A stretch of DNA of 41,134 nucleotides from Pseudomonas fuscovaginae SE-1 (GTDB taxonomy: Bacteria > Pseudomonadota > Gammaproteobacteria > Pseudomonadales > Pseudomonadaceae), in NCBI RefSeq assembly GCF_000364705.1, contig NZ_AQOH01000126.1:1-41134 (forward strand), written 5' to 3'. Positions 17,067-25,280 of this stretch are shown here, one piece after another (the first letter of the stretch is position 1; every line of letters begins with the position of its first letter). The translations under genes were made by a program, and so were the position numbers. The notes under the pieces are model-generated. The model ran no database searches and was not told the origin of the DNA. It was given only the letters and a program-made list of their open reading frames with translations.

Positions 17067-17326
17067 CTAGGGCTGACCACCGAGTTCCCGACTGATCGCC
17101 CGCGCACCCGGTTCGTACTGATTGTGGCGCTTGTTCAGGTAACCCTGTCGGTCAGCGTGGACAGGATGCGATACACCGCCGAGGTCGTGACGCCCAGCTG
17201 TGCCGCGATCTTCGGCATGCTCAGGCTGCGCGTGCGGACGCTGAACATGCCCCGCACGCCCAGGCCACGGGCGAGGGCGGGGACGCGGTCGCCGGTGTCG
17301 CGCGCGAGCGTTTCCGGCAGGTTCAT
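17067..17326 (-). pseudogene. Decayed IclR-family regulator (N-terminal domain, frameshifted and truncated)
   Basis: The ATG at 17326 has a perfect AGGAGG 8 bp upstream. The first 63 codons (to the stop at 17135) read as an IclR winged helix: VPALARGLGVRGMFSVRTRSLSMPKIAAQLGV, then TSAVYRILSTLTD. The match then breaks, and the expected continuation GYLNKRHNQYEPGARAISREL lies in another frame, ending with TAG at 17067. A small insertion or deletion near 17145-17155 would restore one frame. Even then the roughly 170-residue effector domain is missing. It lies directly downstream of mgdD on the same strand. It could still express a 63-residue DNA-binding peptide, but decay is the simpler reading. 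Confidence 0.8.
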
Positions 17327-17348
17327 GAGGCAATCCTCCTCGATAGCT

Positions 17349-17367
17349 CCTGTGGGGGGCCCACAGG
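17349..17367 (-). terminator. GC-rich hairpin after mgdD
   Basis: CCTGTGGG (17349-17356) pairs perfectly with CCCACAGG (17360-17367) around a GGG loop, between the mgdD stop and the ribosome binding site of the IclR remnant. There is no T-run, so it may be a weak terminator or an mRNA-end stabiliser for the mgd operon. Confidence 0.45.
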
Positions 17368-17376
17368 GGACAACGG

Positions 17377-17979
17377 CTACAGGGCGTCGAGGCTCAGCAG
17401 TTGCCCGTCGAACTCGGCCATGGCATCGAGCACGGCGTCCCTGAAGTAGGCCAGCGAAGCGCGGTCGCAGAGGATCTGGAAGGTCGGCTGGGTGTTGCCG
17501 CCGAGGTTGACCACGATCACGTTGATCCGCGCCGCCGAGGTCTGGGCCACGGCCCCCGGTGCGAAGGCCTGGAGGCGCAGGTCGACGCCACAGAGCTTGG
17601 CCATGACCTCGGCGATGCACACGCCACCCAACTGCATCCAGGCATGACTGTCCTGGCGCGGCAGCAGGTAGTGGGCGCCGTGTCCCAGCGCCCAGCGCGC
17701 CTCTTCGTGGGCGATGCGTGCGCCACGGTCAGCCAGGCTGCCGAGGATCAGGTACTCGGTCTGCGACAGGCGCGCCACGTGGCTGCCGTCGTCCTGGGTG
17801 ACGGCGCGGTTGGGCGCCTCGGGCAGGCTGAAACCGCGCTCCTGCAGGTAGGCGGCGCTCTGCGGGCCACGAAAGCCGACCCGCGGCAGGTCGGTCAGAT
17901 CGACCAGGGTACATTGCGCGGGTACGCCGTCCGGGTGTCGGGCAGCCGCGATGGGACGTTCGGTAATGAGGCTGGACAT
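17377..17979 (-). CDS. mgdD: MgdD, N-methylglutamate dehydrogenase subunit (SoxG / sarcosine oxidase gamma-like)
   Basis: 200 residues of the sarcosine oxidase gamma family, a small GcvT/YgfZ-like fold that packs against the folate-binding part of the alpha subunit. Landmarks are DLPRVGFRGPQSAAYLQERG near residues 31-50, the TEYLILG strand, and WMQLGGVCIAEVMAKLCGVDL. It follows mgdC with a 1-bp gap as the last intact gene of the minus-strand operon. Sequence alone would support sarcosine oxidase gamma; the mgdD call rests on the complete methylamine pathway around it. Confidence 0.78.
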   Translation of the reverse strand: MSSLITERPIAAARHPDGVPAQCTLVDLTDLPRVGFRGPQSAAYLQERGFSLPEAPNRAVTQDDGSHVARLSQTEYLILGSLADRGARIAHEEARWALGHGAHYLLPRQDSHAWMQLGGVCIAEVMAKLCGVDLRLQAFAPGAVAQTSAARINVIVVNLGGNTQPTFQILCDRASLAYFRDAVLDAMAEFDGQLLSLDAL

Positions 17980-17980
17980 G

Positions 17981-20878
17981 TCAGAGCTCCTGGCGCTGGT
18001 TTTCAGGGTCGAAGAACGGCAGCTTCACCACCGTGGCCTGGACGATCACGCCGCCCTCGACCCGGATCGGAATCTGCTGGCCGGGCGTGGCCTGGTCGAA
18101 GGCGGCATAGGCCAGGCCGATGATCCGGTCGAGGGTCTGCGAGTATTCGCAGGAGGTCACGTTGCCGCTGATGTCCGGGCCCTTGAGCACCAGGTGGCCT
18201 TCCAGCGGTTGCGGGCTGCCCTTGGGCAGGGTGAAACCGACCAGCTTGCGCTTCTGCGGCTGGGCCTCGAGGATGTCCACCGAGCGGCGGCCGACGAAGA
18301 ACGGCTTGTTGCGGCTGACCGCCCAGTCCATGTCGATCTCGGCCGGGTGGGTCATGCCATCGGTGTCCTGGCCGATGATCACGTGGCCCTTTTCCAGGCG
18401 CAGCAGGCGTTGGGTCTCGACGCCGAACGGGCGGATGTCCCAGGCCTTGCCGGCCGCCATCAGCGCGTCCCACAGTTGCAGGGCATGGCGCGCTGGCACA
18501 TGGATTTCATAGCCCAACTCGCCGACGAAGCCGACTCGCAGCAGGCGGGCCTTGATCCCGGCCACCGTACCCTGGCGCACCGCCAGGTAGGGGAATCCCT
18601 CGGGTGACAGGTCGAGGTCGTTGCAGACTTTCTCCAGCACCTTGCGCGAGTCCGGCCCGGCCACGTTGACCGCGCAAATCGCCGCGGTGACGTTGGCGAC
18701 ATCGACGTCCAGCCGCCACTGGGCATTCCACTTGAGCATCTGCTGGTAGATACGGTCCACGCCGCTGGTGGTGGCGGTCACGTAGAAGTGGTGGTCGGCG
18801 AAGCGCGCGCAGACACCGTCGTCGATCACCACGCCGTGCTCGTTGGTCATCAGCGCATAACGCGAACGGCCCACCGGCTGCTTGAGGAAGGCGAAGGTGT
18901 ACATCCGGTTGAGCAGTTCGGCGGCGTCCGGGCCGCGCACGTCCAGGCCGCCGAGGGTCGAGACGTCGATGATGCCGACCTTGTTGCGCACATGCAGCGC
19001 CTCGGCCTGCATGCAGGCGTCACGCTGGCTGGGCTTGCCGTAGTAGGCCGGACGCTGCCAGATCCCGGCCGGCATCATCTTCGCCCCGGCATCGAGGTGG
19101 CGCTGGTGCATCGGCGTCTGCCGGTACGGGTCGAAGGCGCGGCCGGCGACGTGGGCCAGCTTTTCCGCCTCGAACGGCGGGCGGGCGGTGGTCACGCCGG
19201 TCTCGCTGACGCTGCGCTGGGTCGAGGAGGCGACCAGTCGCGCGGTCGGCAAGGCCGAATGACGACCCTGGGACGGGCCCATGCCGACCGTGGAGAAGCG
19301 CTTGACCAGTTGCACGTCGCGGTAGCCGAGGCGGGTGGCATTGACGATGTCGCGCACCTGCAGGTCTTCATCGAAGTCGACGAAGTCCTTGCCCTTGGGG
19401 TGCGGGAAGATCGGCCAGGGGAAGTTGACCGGGGCCTCGCTGCGCAGCGGCAGCGGTTTGGCGACGGGCTCCAGGTTCAGCGCGGTGACGATCTGCGCCG
19501 CCGCGTCGATGGCATCGGCCAGCACGTTGTCCAGCGCGTGGTAGCCATGGGCGGAGCCGGCGACGCGCAGGTTGCGCGGCAGCCCGCTGAGGGTGAACGC
19601 CGCCAACTGGTCGTCGTAGGCCAGCTTGCCGCCGGCCTGGCACAGCAGTTGGTAGACCGGCATGTAGCCGCCGGACATGCACAACAGGTCGCAGTCCAGG
19701 ATCAGCCCCTGCTGGGCGACCTGGCCCTGCCCGGTGATCTTGCGGATATCGACGCCGCTGACATGGCGCAGGCCCTTTTCATGCCGGGCCTCGTACACCG
19801 TGCTGCCGGGGTGGCAGGGGATGCCGCGTTTTTCCAGTTCCAGCAGCAGTTCGCGGTTGGCCGGGTGAGGGCGCATGTCGATCAGCGCGGCGACCTCGAC
19901 ACCCTGGTCGTTCAGGTCCAGCGCGGCGAGGTAGCCGTCGTCGTTGCCGGTCAGGACCACGGCACGCTGGCCCGGTTTTACCGCGTAGAGCTTCATCAGC
20001 CGCTGCGCGGCGCTGCAGAGCATCACCCCGGGCAGGTCGTTGTTGCGGAAGATTACCGGCTGGTCGAACGCGCCGCTGGCGATCAGGCACTGGCTGGCGC
20101 GGACCTTGTACATCCGCTTGCCCTGGATCACCGGCAGGTAGTTGTCGGTGAACCAGGCATTGCAGGTGGCCTGTTTCAGCACGCGGATATTGGCGTGATT
20201 TTCCACCGCATCGACCAGCTCCCGGCGCAGGCTGTCGGCACGCTGGCCGTCGAGGTCGAAGCGGGCGTAGGTCAGCGAGCCGCCGAGGATCGGCTGTTGC
20301 TCGACCAGCAGCACCTTGGCCCCGGCATTGGCCGCGCTCAGCGCTGCCTGCAGGCCGGCCGGGCCGGCCCCGATCACCGCGAGGTCGGCGAACAGGTAGG
20401 CCTTGTCGTAGTACTCGGGCTGAAAGCTCAGGTCGAGCACACCCAGGCCGGCCTTTTTGCGAATGATCGGCTCCCACAGCTTCCAGGCGCCCCGGGGCTT
20501 GTAGAAGGAGCGGTAGTAGAAGCCCACCGGCATGAACCTGGAGAACTTGCCGAGGTAGGCGTCGCGGTCATGGTCCAGCGATCCGCTGAAATTCTGCCCG
20601 GTCACCTGCACGCCGCCTTCGAGCGGGTGGGTATCGGCCAGCACGTTGGGTTCACGCGGCAGTTGCACCAGGGTGTTGGCGTCCTGCCCCGCCATGGTCA
20701 GCGGGCCACGCGGGCGGTGGTACTTGAACGAGCGTGAGAGCAAAAAGCGGCCATTGGCGAGCAGGGCGCTGGCGATGCTGTCACCGGCAAAACCCTGGTA
20801 GGGTTTGCCATCGAAGCTGAAGTCGAGCGGCTGGCTGCGGTCGATCAGCAGGCCCATGGGCATGGGGAGGCGGTTCAT
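17981..20878 (-). CDS. mgdC: MgdC, N-methylglutamate dehydrogenase large subunit (SoxA / sarcosine oxidase alpha-like)
   Basis: 965 residues, the usual length for heterotetrameric sarcosine oxidase alpha. The N-terminal ferredoxin-like domain (FSFDGKPYQGFAGDSIASALLANG) lacks cluster cysteines, as is normal here. An NAD-binding domain starts at G170-A-G-P-A-G175 (LAVIGAGPAGLQAALSAANAGAKVLLVEQQ), and a second nucleotide-binding part includes RAVVLTGNDDGYLAALDL. The C-terminal 350 residues form a GcvT aminomethyltransferase-like domain that binds tetrahydrofolate and captures the C1 unit as methylene-THF. The enzyme demethylates N-methylglutamate to glutamate. Its start overlaps mgdB by 4 bp (20875-20878). 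The folate domain explains the folD and purU genes in the same operon. Confidence 0.82.
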   Translation of the reverse strand: MNRLPMPMGLLIDRSQPLDFSFDGKPYQGFAGDSIASALLANGRFLLSRSFKYHRPRGPLTMAGQDANTLVQLPREPNVLADTHPLEGGVQVTGQNFSGSLDHDRDAYLGKFSRFMPVGFYYRSFYKPRGAWKLWEPIIRKKAGLGVLDLSFQPEYYDKAYLFADLAVIGAGPAGLQAALSAANAGAKVLLVEQQPILGGSLTYARFDLDGQRADSLRRELVDAVENHANIRVLKQATCNAWFTDNYLPVIQGKRMYKVRASQCLIASGAFDQPVIFRNNDLPGVMLCSAAQRLMKLYAVKPGQRAVVLTGNDDGYLAALDLNDQGVEVAALIDMRPHPANRELLLELEKRGIPCHPGSTVYEARHEKGLRHVSGVDIRKITGQGQVAQQGLILDCDLLCMSGGYMPVYQLLCQAGGKLAYDDQLAAFTLSGLPRNLRVAGSAHGYHALDNVLADAIDAAAQIVTALNLEPVAKPLPLRSEAPVNFPWPIFPHPKGKDFVDFDEDLQVRDIVNATRLGYRDVQLVKRFSTVGMGPSQGRHSALPTARLVASSTQRSVSETGVTTARPPFEAEKLAHVAGRAFDPYRQTPMHQRHLDAGAKMMPAGIWQRPAYYGKPSQRDACMQAEALHVRNKVGIIDVSTLGGLDVRGPDAAELLNRMYTFAFLKQPVGRSRYALMTNEHGVVIDDGVCARFADHHFYVTATTSGVDRIYQQMLKWNAQWRLDVDVANVTAAICAVNVAGPDSRKVLEKVCNDLDLSPEGFPYLAVRQGTVAGIKARLLRVGFVGELGYEIHVPARHALQLWDALMAAGKAWDIRPFGVETQRLLRLEKGHVIIGQDTDGMTHPAEIDMDWAVSRNKPFFVGRRSVDILEAQPQKRKLVGFTLPKGSPQPLEGHLVLKGPDISGNVTSCEYSQTLDRIIGLAYAAFDQATPGQQIPIRVEGGVIVQATVVKLPFFDPENQRQEL

Positions 20879-21180
20879 CGCACGGTCTCCTGGGTGGTCG
20901 CGGCAGTGAAGTCAACGCGGGTGTCGAACAGTTCCCCGGGGTCGAAGGTGCGCAGGATCTCGTCGCTGCCGGTATGACGTTCGGCCAGGAACCAGTAGCT
21001 GGACGGGGTGTGCAGCCACCATTCGCGGACCACGCCGAGGGTGTCTTCGCTGTTGAACACGTAGTCGGCCCATTGCGCATCGCTGCAGGTCTGCGGGTCG
21101 GGCATCCGCTTGAATTCGCCGCCGTAGGTGAATTCGCTGATGTTGCGCGGTCCGTTGAGCGGACAATTCATCACTTTCAT
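20875..21180 (-). CDS. mgdB: MgdB, N-methylglutamate dehydrogenase small subunit (SoxD / sarcosine oxidase delta-like)
   Basis: 101 residues, with GAGGAG 7-12 bp before the ATG. The family pattern is clear: CPxNGPRNISEFTYGGEFKRMPDP, then QWADYVF and VREWWLHTPSSYWFLAERHT, ending FDPGELF. In characterised sarcosine oxidase the delta subunit holds a zinc through Cys6, Cys9, His59 and Cys63. Here Cys6 and the His (H57) remain, but the second Cys is Asn9 and the fourth ligand position is Ser61, so that zinc site is probably lost. This sets it apart from typical SoxD and may mark the N-methylglutamate type. It overlaps mgdC by 4 bp and follows mgdA after 10 bp. Confidence 0.8.
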   Translation of the reverse strand: MKVMNCPLNGPRNISEFTYGGEFKRMPDPQTCSDAQWADYVFNSEDTLGVVREWWLHTPSSYWFLAERHTGSDEILRTFDPGELFDTRVDFTAATTQETVR

Positions 21181-21190
21181 GTTCCGCTCC

Positions 21191-22432
21191 TCAGTGGCTG
21201 GCCGCTGTCGCGCCCATTTCGTTGACTTGCCGGAAGGTGGAGAAGCGCTCGAGGCCGAACGGCCTGATCAGTTCCGGTACCTTTCCGCCGCTGGCGACCA
21301 GCTCGGCCATGGTCTTGCCGCAGATCGGCGTGGCCTTGAAACCCCAGGTGCCCCAGCCGGCGTCCAGGTAGTAGTTCTTCACCGGCGACAGGCCCATGAT
21401 CGGGCTGTAGTCCGGGGTCATGTCGGTGATCCCGGCCCACTGGCGCATCAGCTTGGCGTTGGCCAGGAACGGGAACATCTCGATGGCATGGGCCAGCAGG
21501 CTTTCCTTCAGGTCCAGGGTCGAGCGGGTGTTGAACAGCGGGTAGGGGTCGGAGCCGCCCCCGAACACCACTTCGCCACGGCTGGTCTGCTGCACGTAGC
21601 AGTGCAGGGCCGAGGAACTCACCAGCGGGTCGAGGAACGGCTTGAACGGCTGGGTGACCATGGCCTGCAGCGGGAAGGTCTGGATCGGCGAGCGGATGCC
21701 GGCCTTTTTCATCAGTTGCGAACTCATGCCGGCCACGGCCTGTACCGCGCAGCCGCAACGGACGGTGCCGCGGTTGGTCTTCACCGCGATGATCGTGCCG
21801 TGGTCGATGAGCAGTTCCTGGACCTCGGTGAGCGGGTGAATCTCCACGCCGCGCTTGGCGGCCTGCTTGGCATAACCCCACGCCACCGCGTCGTGGCGGG
21901 CGGTGGCGCCGTCGATGTGCCACAGGCCGGCGAGCACTGGCAGGTGGCCGGGATCGAGGTTGAGCGTGGGCACCAGTTCGCGGATCTGCTGACGGTCGAT
22001 CATTTCCGTGCGGCCGCCGAAGTGCTTGTTGAGCTCGGCGCGCTGGCGGAACGAACGCACGGTCGCATCGGTGTGGGCCAGGGTCAGCTGGCCGCGATGG
22101 GAGTACATGATGTTGAAGTCGAACTCGTTGGACAGGCCCTCGAACATCCGCACCGACTCGGCGTAGAAACGCACGCCTTCGCTGGTCAGGTAGTTGGAAC
22201 GGATCACCGCCGTGTTGCGCGCGGTGTTGCCACCGCCCAGGTAGCCCTTTTCCAGCACCGCGATGTTGCTGATGCCGTGGTACCTGGAGAGGTAGTAGGC
22301 GGTGGCCAGACCGTGGCCGCCACCGCCGATGATGACCACGTCGTAGGACGGCTTGAGTTCCTTCGGCGCGGGCAGGTCGACCTCGACCGGGTATTGCGAG
22401 CCGAGCCCGTATTTCAATAGATGGAATGGCAT
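21191..22432 (-). CDS. mgdA: MgdA, N-methylglutamate dehydrogenase flavin subunit (SoxB / sarcosine oxidase beta-like)
   Basis: 413 residues of the DAO/glycine-oxidase fold, the catalytic flavin subunit. The FAD motif is [18 protein letters not shown] (residues 31-48). [11 protein letters not shown] motif places His180 where sarcosine oxidase beta carries its covalent FMN. C-terminal landmarks are [16 protein letters not shown] and [22 protein letters not shown]. It oxidises the N-methyl group of N-methylglutamate. Its first 19 bp overlap the end of folD, a strong hint of translational coupling between the demethylase and the C1-folate enzyme. The alternative name, sarcosine oxidase beta, cannot be excluded from this protein alone. 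Confidence 0.82.
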   Translation of the reverse strand: MPFHLLKYGLGSQYPVEVDLPAPKELKPSYDVVIIGGGGHGLATAYYLSRYHGISNIAVLEKGYLGGGNTARNTAVIRSNYLTSEGVRFYAESVRMFEGLSNEFDFNIMYSHRGQLTLAHTDATVRSFRQRAELNKHFGGRTEMIDRQQIRELVPTLNLDPGHLPVLAGLWHIDGATARHDAVAWGYAKQAAKRGVEIHPLTEVQELLIDHGTIIAVKTNRGTVRCGCAVQAVAGMSSQLMKKAGIRSPIQTFPLQAMVTQPFKPFLDPLVSSSALHCYVQQTSRGEVVFGGGSDPYPLFNTRSTLDLKESLLAHAIEMFPFLANAKLMRQWAGITDMTPDYSPIMGLSPVKNYYLDAGWGTWGFKATPICGKTMAELVASGGKVPELIRPFGLERFSTFRQVNEMGATAASH

Positions 22433-23319
22433 AGGGCCTCCAGGTGACGGCGTTGTGCGTGGGCCTGCTGAACGGCAGCGGTCACCGTGTTCTTCATCAG
22501 GAAGGCGATGGTCATCGGGCCGACGCCACCGGGTACCGGGGTGATGGCCGAGACCTGGGGCAGGGCACTGTCGAAGTCGACGTCGCCGACCAGGCGACTG
22601 CGCCCTTCGTCATCGATGCGGTTGATGCCGACGTCGATCACCACCGCGCCGGGCTTGAGCCAGCCGCCATCGATCAGGCGCGGGCGGCCGACGGCGGCGA
22701 CCACGATGTCGGCCTGGCGGCACAGGGCCTTCGCATCGACGCTGCGCGAGTGGACCACGGTGACCGAACAGTGGGCCTTGAGCAGCAGGGCGGCCATGGG
22801 TTTGCCGACGATATTCGAGCGGCCGATCACCACCGCGTGCTTGCCGCTCAGGTCGCCGCAGGCGTCTTCGAGCAATTGCATGCAGCCACTGGGGGTGCAG
22901 GGCGTCAGCACGTCGCGGCCCTGGTTCAGACCGCCGACGTTCTCGCTGTGGAAACCGTCGACATCCTTGCCCGGGGCAATGGCCTGCAGGGCACGGATTT
23001 CCTCGATATGGGCCGGTAGCGGCAACTGCAACAGGATGCCGTTGACGCTGGTGTCCTCGTTCAACTCGGTAATCAGGCTGAGTAGCTGCGCCTGTGTCGT
23101 ATCGGCGCCCAGCCGGTATTCCAGCGAGCGGATTCCGGTCTCCTCGGCGCGCAGGATCTTGTTGTGCACGTAGACCTGGCTGGCCGGGTCCTGGCCCACG
23201 AGAATCACCGCGAGCGCCGGTTCGATACCGGCCTGCTTCAGTTCCCGCACCTCGGCCTTGACCCGGGCCAGTAGCCGCGCCGCGGCGGCCTTGCCATCGA
23301 TCAGCTTGGGAGTACTCAC
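22414..23319 (-). CDS. folD: FolD, methylenetetrahydrofolate dehydrogenase / cyclohydrolase
   Basis: 301 residues. It converts 5,10-methylene-THF to 10-formyl-THF with NADP. The catalytic segment reads VYVHNK (Lys of the Y-x3-K motif near residue 54), followed by [10 protein letters not shown], the [13 protein letters not shown] loop, [14 protein letters not shown] for the cofactor, and [19 protein letters not shown] near the end. As an extra copy inside the mgd operon, it is probably devoted to the C1 unit released from N-methylglutamate; the housekeeping folD should be elsewhere. It overlaps purU by 4 bp and mgdA by 19 bp. The C-terminal tail (about 15 residues) is polar and extends past the usual end. 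Confidence 0.93.
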   Translation of the reverse strand: MSTPKLIDGKAAAARLLARVKAEVRELKQAGIEPALAVILVGQDPASQVYVHNKILRAEETGIRSLEYRLGADTTQAQLLSLITELNEDTSVNGILLQLPLPAHIEEIRALQAIAPGKDVDGFHSENVGGLNQGRDVLTPCTPSGCMQLLEDACGDLSGKHAVVIGRSNIVGKPMAALLLKAHCSVTVVHSRSVDAKALCRQADIVVAAVGRPRLIDGGWLKPGAVVIDVGINRIDDEGRSRLVGDVDFDSALPQVSAITPVPGGVGPMTIAFLMKNTVTAAVQQAHAQRRHLEALCHSIY

Positions 23320-24182
23320 CGGAAGATCACCGTTCTGTCGTTGTTGAGAAATACGCGGTGTTCCAGGTGGTACTTCACCGCCTTGGACAGGGCCACGGTC
23401 TCGGTGTCGCGCCCGGTGGCGACCAGGTCATCCGGCAGGTAGACATGGTCGACCCGTTGCACTTCCTGCTCGATGATCGGCCCCTCGTCGAGGTCGCTGG
23501 TCACGTAGTGGGCGGTGGCCCCGATCAGCTTCACGCCGCGCTCGTAGGCCTGGTGATAGGGCTTGGCGCCCTTGAAACCGGGCAGGAACGAGTGGTGGAT
23601 GTTGATCGCCCGGCCCGAGAGTTGCCTGCACAGGTCGTCCGAGAGGATCTGCATGTAGCGGGCGAGCACCACCAGCTCGGTGCCGGTTTCGTCGACCACT
23701 TTCATCAGCGCCGCCTCCTGCTGGGCCTTGGTCTCTCTGGTCACCGGCAGGTAGATGAAGCGGATGCCCTCGCGCTCGGCCATGGGCCGCAGGTCCAGAT
23801 GGTTGGAGACGATGGCGGTGATGGTCATGTCCATCTCGCCCTTGTGGTAGCGGTACAGCAGGTCGGTGAGGCAGTGGTCGAATTTGCTCACCATCAGCAG
23901 CACGCGCATCGGCTCGCGGGTGTCGTGCAGTTCCCAGTGCATGTCGAAGGCCTGGGCGACTTCGGCGAAACCGGCCTTGATCCCGCTGATATCGCCGCTG
24001 TGGCCGTCGTTGAAACGGAACACCGCGCGCATGAAGAACTTGCCGCTGAAATCGTCGTCGAACTGCGCCATTTCACCGATATAGCAGCCGTTGCCGGCCA
24101 GGTACGAGGTCACCGCCGCGACGATGCCGGAGGTCGCCGGACAACTGATCTTGAGAATGAAAGGGTTCTTTTCGTGTTGCAT
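23316..24182 (-). CDS. purU: PurU, formyltetrahydrofolate deformylase
   Basis: 288 residues. An N-terminal ACT-like domain ([27 protein letters not shown]) is followed by a formyltransferase-like domain with [21 protein letters not shown] and the catalytic-Asp loop [17 protein letters not shown]. It hydrolyses 10-formyl-THF to formate and THF, which frees the folate pool while methylamine is being demethylated. It is the first gene of the minus-strand operon purU-folD-mgdABCD and overlaps folD by 4 bp. Its upstream region is AT-rich and holds one copy of the TTCCTnnTnGGAA motif, about 80 bp from the start codon. Confidence 0.93.
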   Translation of the reverse strand: MQHEKNPFILKISCPATSGIVAAVTSYLAGNGCYIGEMAQFDDDFSGKFFMRAVFRFNDGHSGDISGIKAGFAEVAQAFDMHWELHDTREPMRVLLMVSKFDHCLTDLLYRYHKGEMDMTITAIVSNHLDLRPMAEREGIRFIYLPVTRETKAQQEAALMKVVDETGTELVVLARYMQILSDDLCRQLSGRAINIHHSFLPGFKGAKPYHQAYERGVKLIGATAHYVTSDLDEGPIIEQEVQRVDHVYLPDDLVATGRDTETVALSKAVKYHLEHRVFLNNDRTVIFR

Positions 24183-24260
24183 GGCATGTCCTCTGGAGAG
24201 TGGCGGCAGCTCGGCGCAAAGCGAAATTCGGTGAGAACAGCAATGTTGTAGGTGAATAAA

Positions 24261-24277
24261 AATTCCTGGTAGGAATT
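24261..24277. promoter_or_regulatory. Proposed XRE-cupin operator in the purU promoter
   Basis: AATTCC-TGGTA-GGAATT is a perfect 6-5-6 inverted repeat, about 80 bp upstream of purU in an AT-rich stretch. The core TTCCTnnTnGGAA is shared with the two sites before gmaS. No protein has been shown to bind it; the assignment to the adjacent XRE regulator is inferred from position. Confidence 0.6.
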
Positions 24278-24385
24278 AAATATTCTTTTTTGCGTTTTAT
24301 AGGCGAAAGGAAATGGCACGTCCAGAGATTTCTGGAAACTTTTTTAACTGGTGGGAAATTTTCGGAGGGAGGGGAACCGGGGGCG

Positions 24386-24991
24386 TTATTCCCCCGACGC
24401 ACCGTAATTCATGATCGACAGCAGGCGGATCGGTACCTGTACCAGTTTCTCCGGGCCATGGGGAATTTCGCCGTCGAAGGTCAGGCTGTCGCCGGCCTCC
24501 ATCGGGTACAGCTGGTTGCCGTGGCGGTAGACCAGTTCGCCTTCGAGCAGGTGCAGGAACTCGGTGCCGGGGTGGGAGAAGGTCGGGAACTCCTCGCTGG
24601 CGTCGTCCATGGTCACCATGTACGCCTCGAAGCTCTTCTTCGGCCCGCGGGTGTGATTGAGCAGGTGGTAGGTGTGGCCCTTCTCGGTACCACGGCGCAC
24701 CACCTCCAGCCCTTCGTCGCGCTTGACCAGCAGCGCGCTGCCGCCTTGCTGGTCGTACTGGCTGAACAGCTTGGACATCGGCATGCCGAGCACGTCGCAC
24801 AGGCGGCTGAGGATATCCAGGCTGGTGGACACCTGGGCGTTCTCGATCTTGCTCAACATGCCCTGGCTGATGCCGGCGATGCGCGCCACGTCGGCCAGTT
24901 TCAGTTCCTGGGCCTGGCGCTGGCGCTTGATCTGGATGCCGAGGTACTGCTCGAGCTTGAGCTTGGGTGGTGCTTCGTCAGGCGTGTTCAT
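24386..24991 (-). CDS. XRE-family regulator with C-terminal cupin sensor domain
   Basis: 201 residues from the ATG at 24991 (MNTPDEAPPKLKLEQY); the frame is open to 25327, but that would cover the gmaS promoter. Residues 17-75 form the Cro/C1 helix-turn-helix (LGIQIKRQRQAQELKLADVARIAGISQGMLSKIENAQVS is the recognition region). Residues 120-195 form a cupin (SHPGTEFLHLLEGELVYRHGNQLYPMEAGDSLTFDGEIPHGPE), which normally binds a small effector. The gene lies between the two arms of the methylamine pathway and diverges from gmaS, so it is the natural local regulator. The inducer could be methylamine, gamma-glutamylmethylamide or N-methylglutamate; this is not known. A CGGGGG/CCCCCG hairpin (24378-24396) straddles its stop codon. 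Confidence 0.85.
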   Translation of the reverse strand: MNTPDEAPPKLKLEQYLGIQIKRQRQAQELKLADVARIAGISQGMLSKIENAQVSTSLDILSRLCDVLGMPMSKLFSQYDQQGGSALLVKRDEGLEVVRRGTEKGHTYHLLNHTRGPKKSFEAYMVTMDDASEEFPTFSHPGTEFLHLLEGELVYRHGNQLYPMEAGDSLTFDGEIPHGPEKLVQVPIRLLSIMNYGASGE

Positions 24992-25027
24992 CGGTTTTGC
25001 ACGGTTTCCGTTCAATAATTTTAAATT

Positions 25028-25044
25028 CGCACCAGTAATGTGCG
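25028..25044. promoter_or_regulatory. NtrC-like dyad upstream of the gmaS promoter
   Basis: CGCACCAGTAATGTGCG has 5-bp perfect arms (CGCAC/GTGCG) and the 17-bp length of the NtrC site TGCACC-N5-GGTGCA, matching 9 of its 12 fixed positions. It is centred about 150 bp before the start predicted from the sigma-54 element, a normal distance for an enhancer. It is a single site; NtrC usually binds pairs. Confidence 0.5.
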
Positions 25045-25158
25045 AGGCGGGCTTCGGCCGCTCGTTCGGCGACGGATTATTCCCTCGGTGAAAACGAGTT
25101 TCCCATATATACAGAGGAAATGCCGCAATCCCGACGCTCGTGACCCGGGTCGGCAGAC

Positions 25159-25175
25159 TTGGCAAGGCCATTGCA
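25159..25175 (+). promoter_or_regulatory. Sigma-54 (RpoN) promoter of gmaS
   Basis: TTGGCAAG-GCCA-TTGCA matches the -24/-12 consensus YTGGCACG-N4-TTGCW with one mismatch. The invariant GG (25161-25162) and GC (25173-25174) are exactly 10 bp apart. The predicted transcription start is near 25185, giving a leader of about 95 nt. It implies that gmaS-mgsABC is switched on under nitrogen limitation by an enhancer-binding protein such as NtrC. Confidence 0.72.
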
Positions 25176-25208
25176 TTCCTATTGGGAAAATAAGTTTCCT
25201 GATTGGAA
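25176..25208. promoter_or_regulatory. Tandem proposed XRE-cupin operators over the gmaS start site
   Basis: Two copies of TTCCTnnTnGGAA: TTCC-TATTG-GGAA at 25176-25188 and TTCC-TGATT-GGAA at 25196-25208. Their centres are 20 bp apart, two helical turns. The first begins directly after the -12 element and would cover the transcription start, a repressor position. Both match the purU-promoter site at 24264-24276. Confidence 0.62.
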
Positions 25209-25280
25209 TAAGTTTCGGCCAGGAAGCGAAACGACGGTTCCCAACCACAACGTCTTGCCTTTCGCCAGGAGTGAACGCTC

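Noticed and set aside
17377..22432. A standard soxBDAG sarcosine oxidase operon of glycine betaine breakdown
   Set aside because: No glyA or other betaine genes are nearby. The neighbours are gmaS and mgsABC, and the delta-like subunit lacks zinc ligands. N-methylglutamate dehydrogenase explains the cluster better, though sarcosine activity is not excluded.
24314..24320. TGGCACG near the purU promoter, a perfect -24 half of a sigma-54 site
   Set aside because: It points away from purU and has no TTGC at the right distance; no matching element was found on the minus strand.
25213..25225. A third TTCC-N5-GGAA-like site (TTTC-GGCCA-GGAA) before gmaS
   Set aside because: It has one arm mismatch, lacks the shared T positions in the spacer and breaks the 20-bp spacing.
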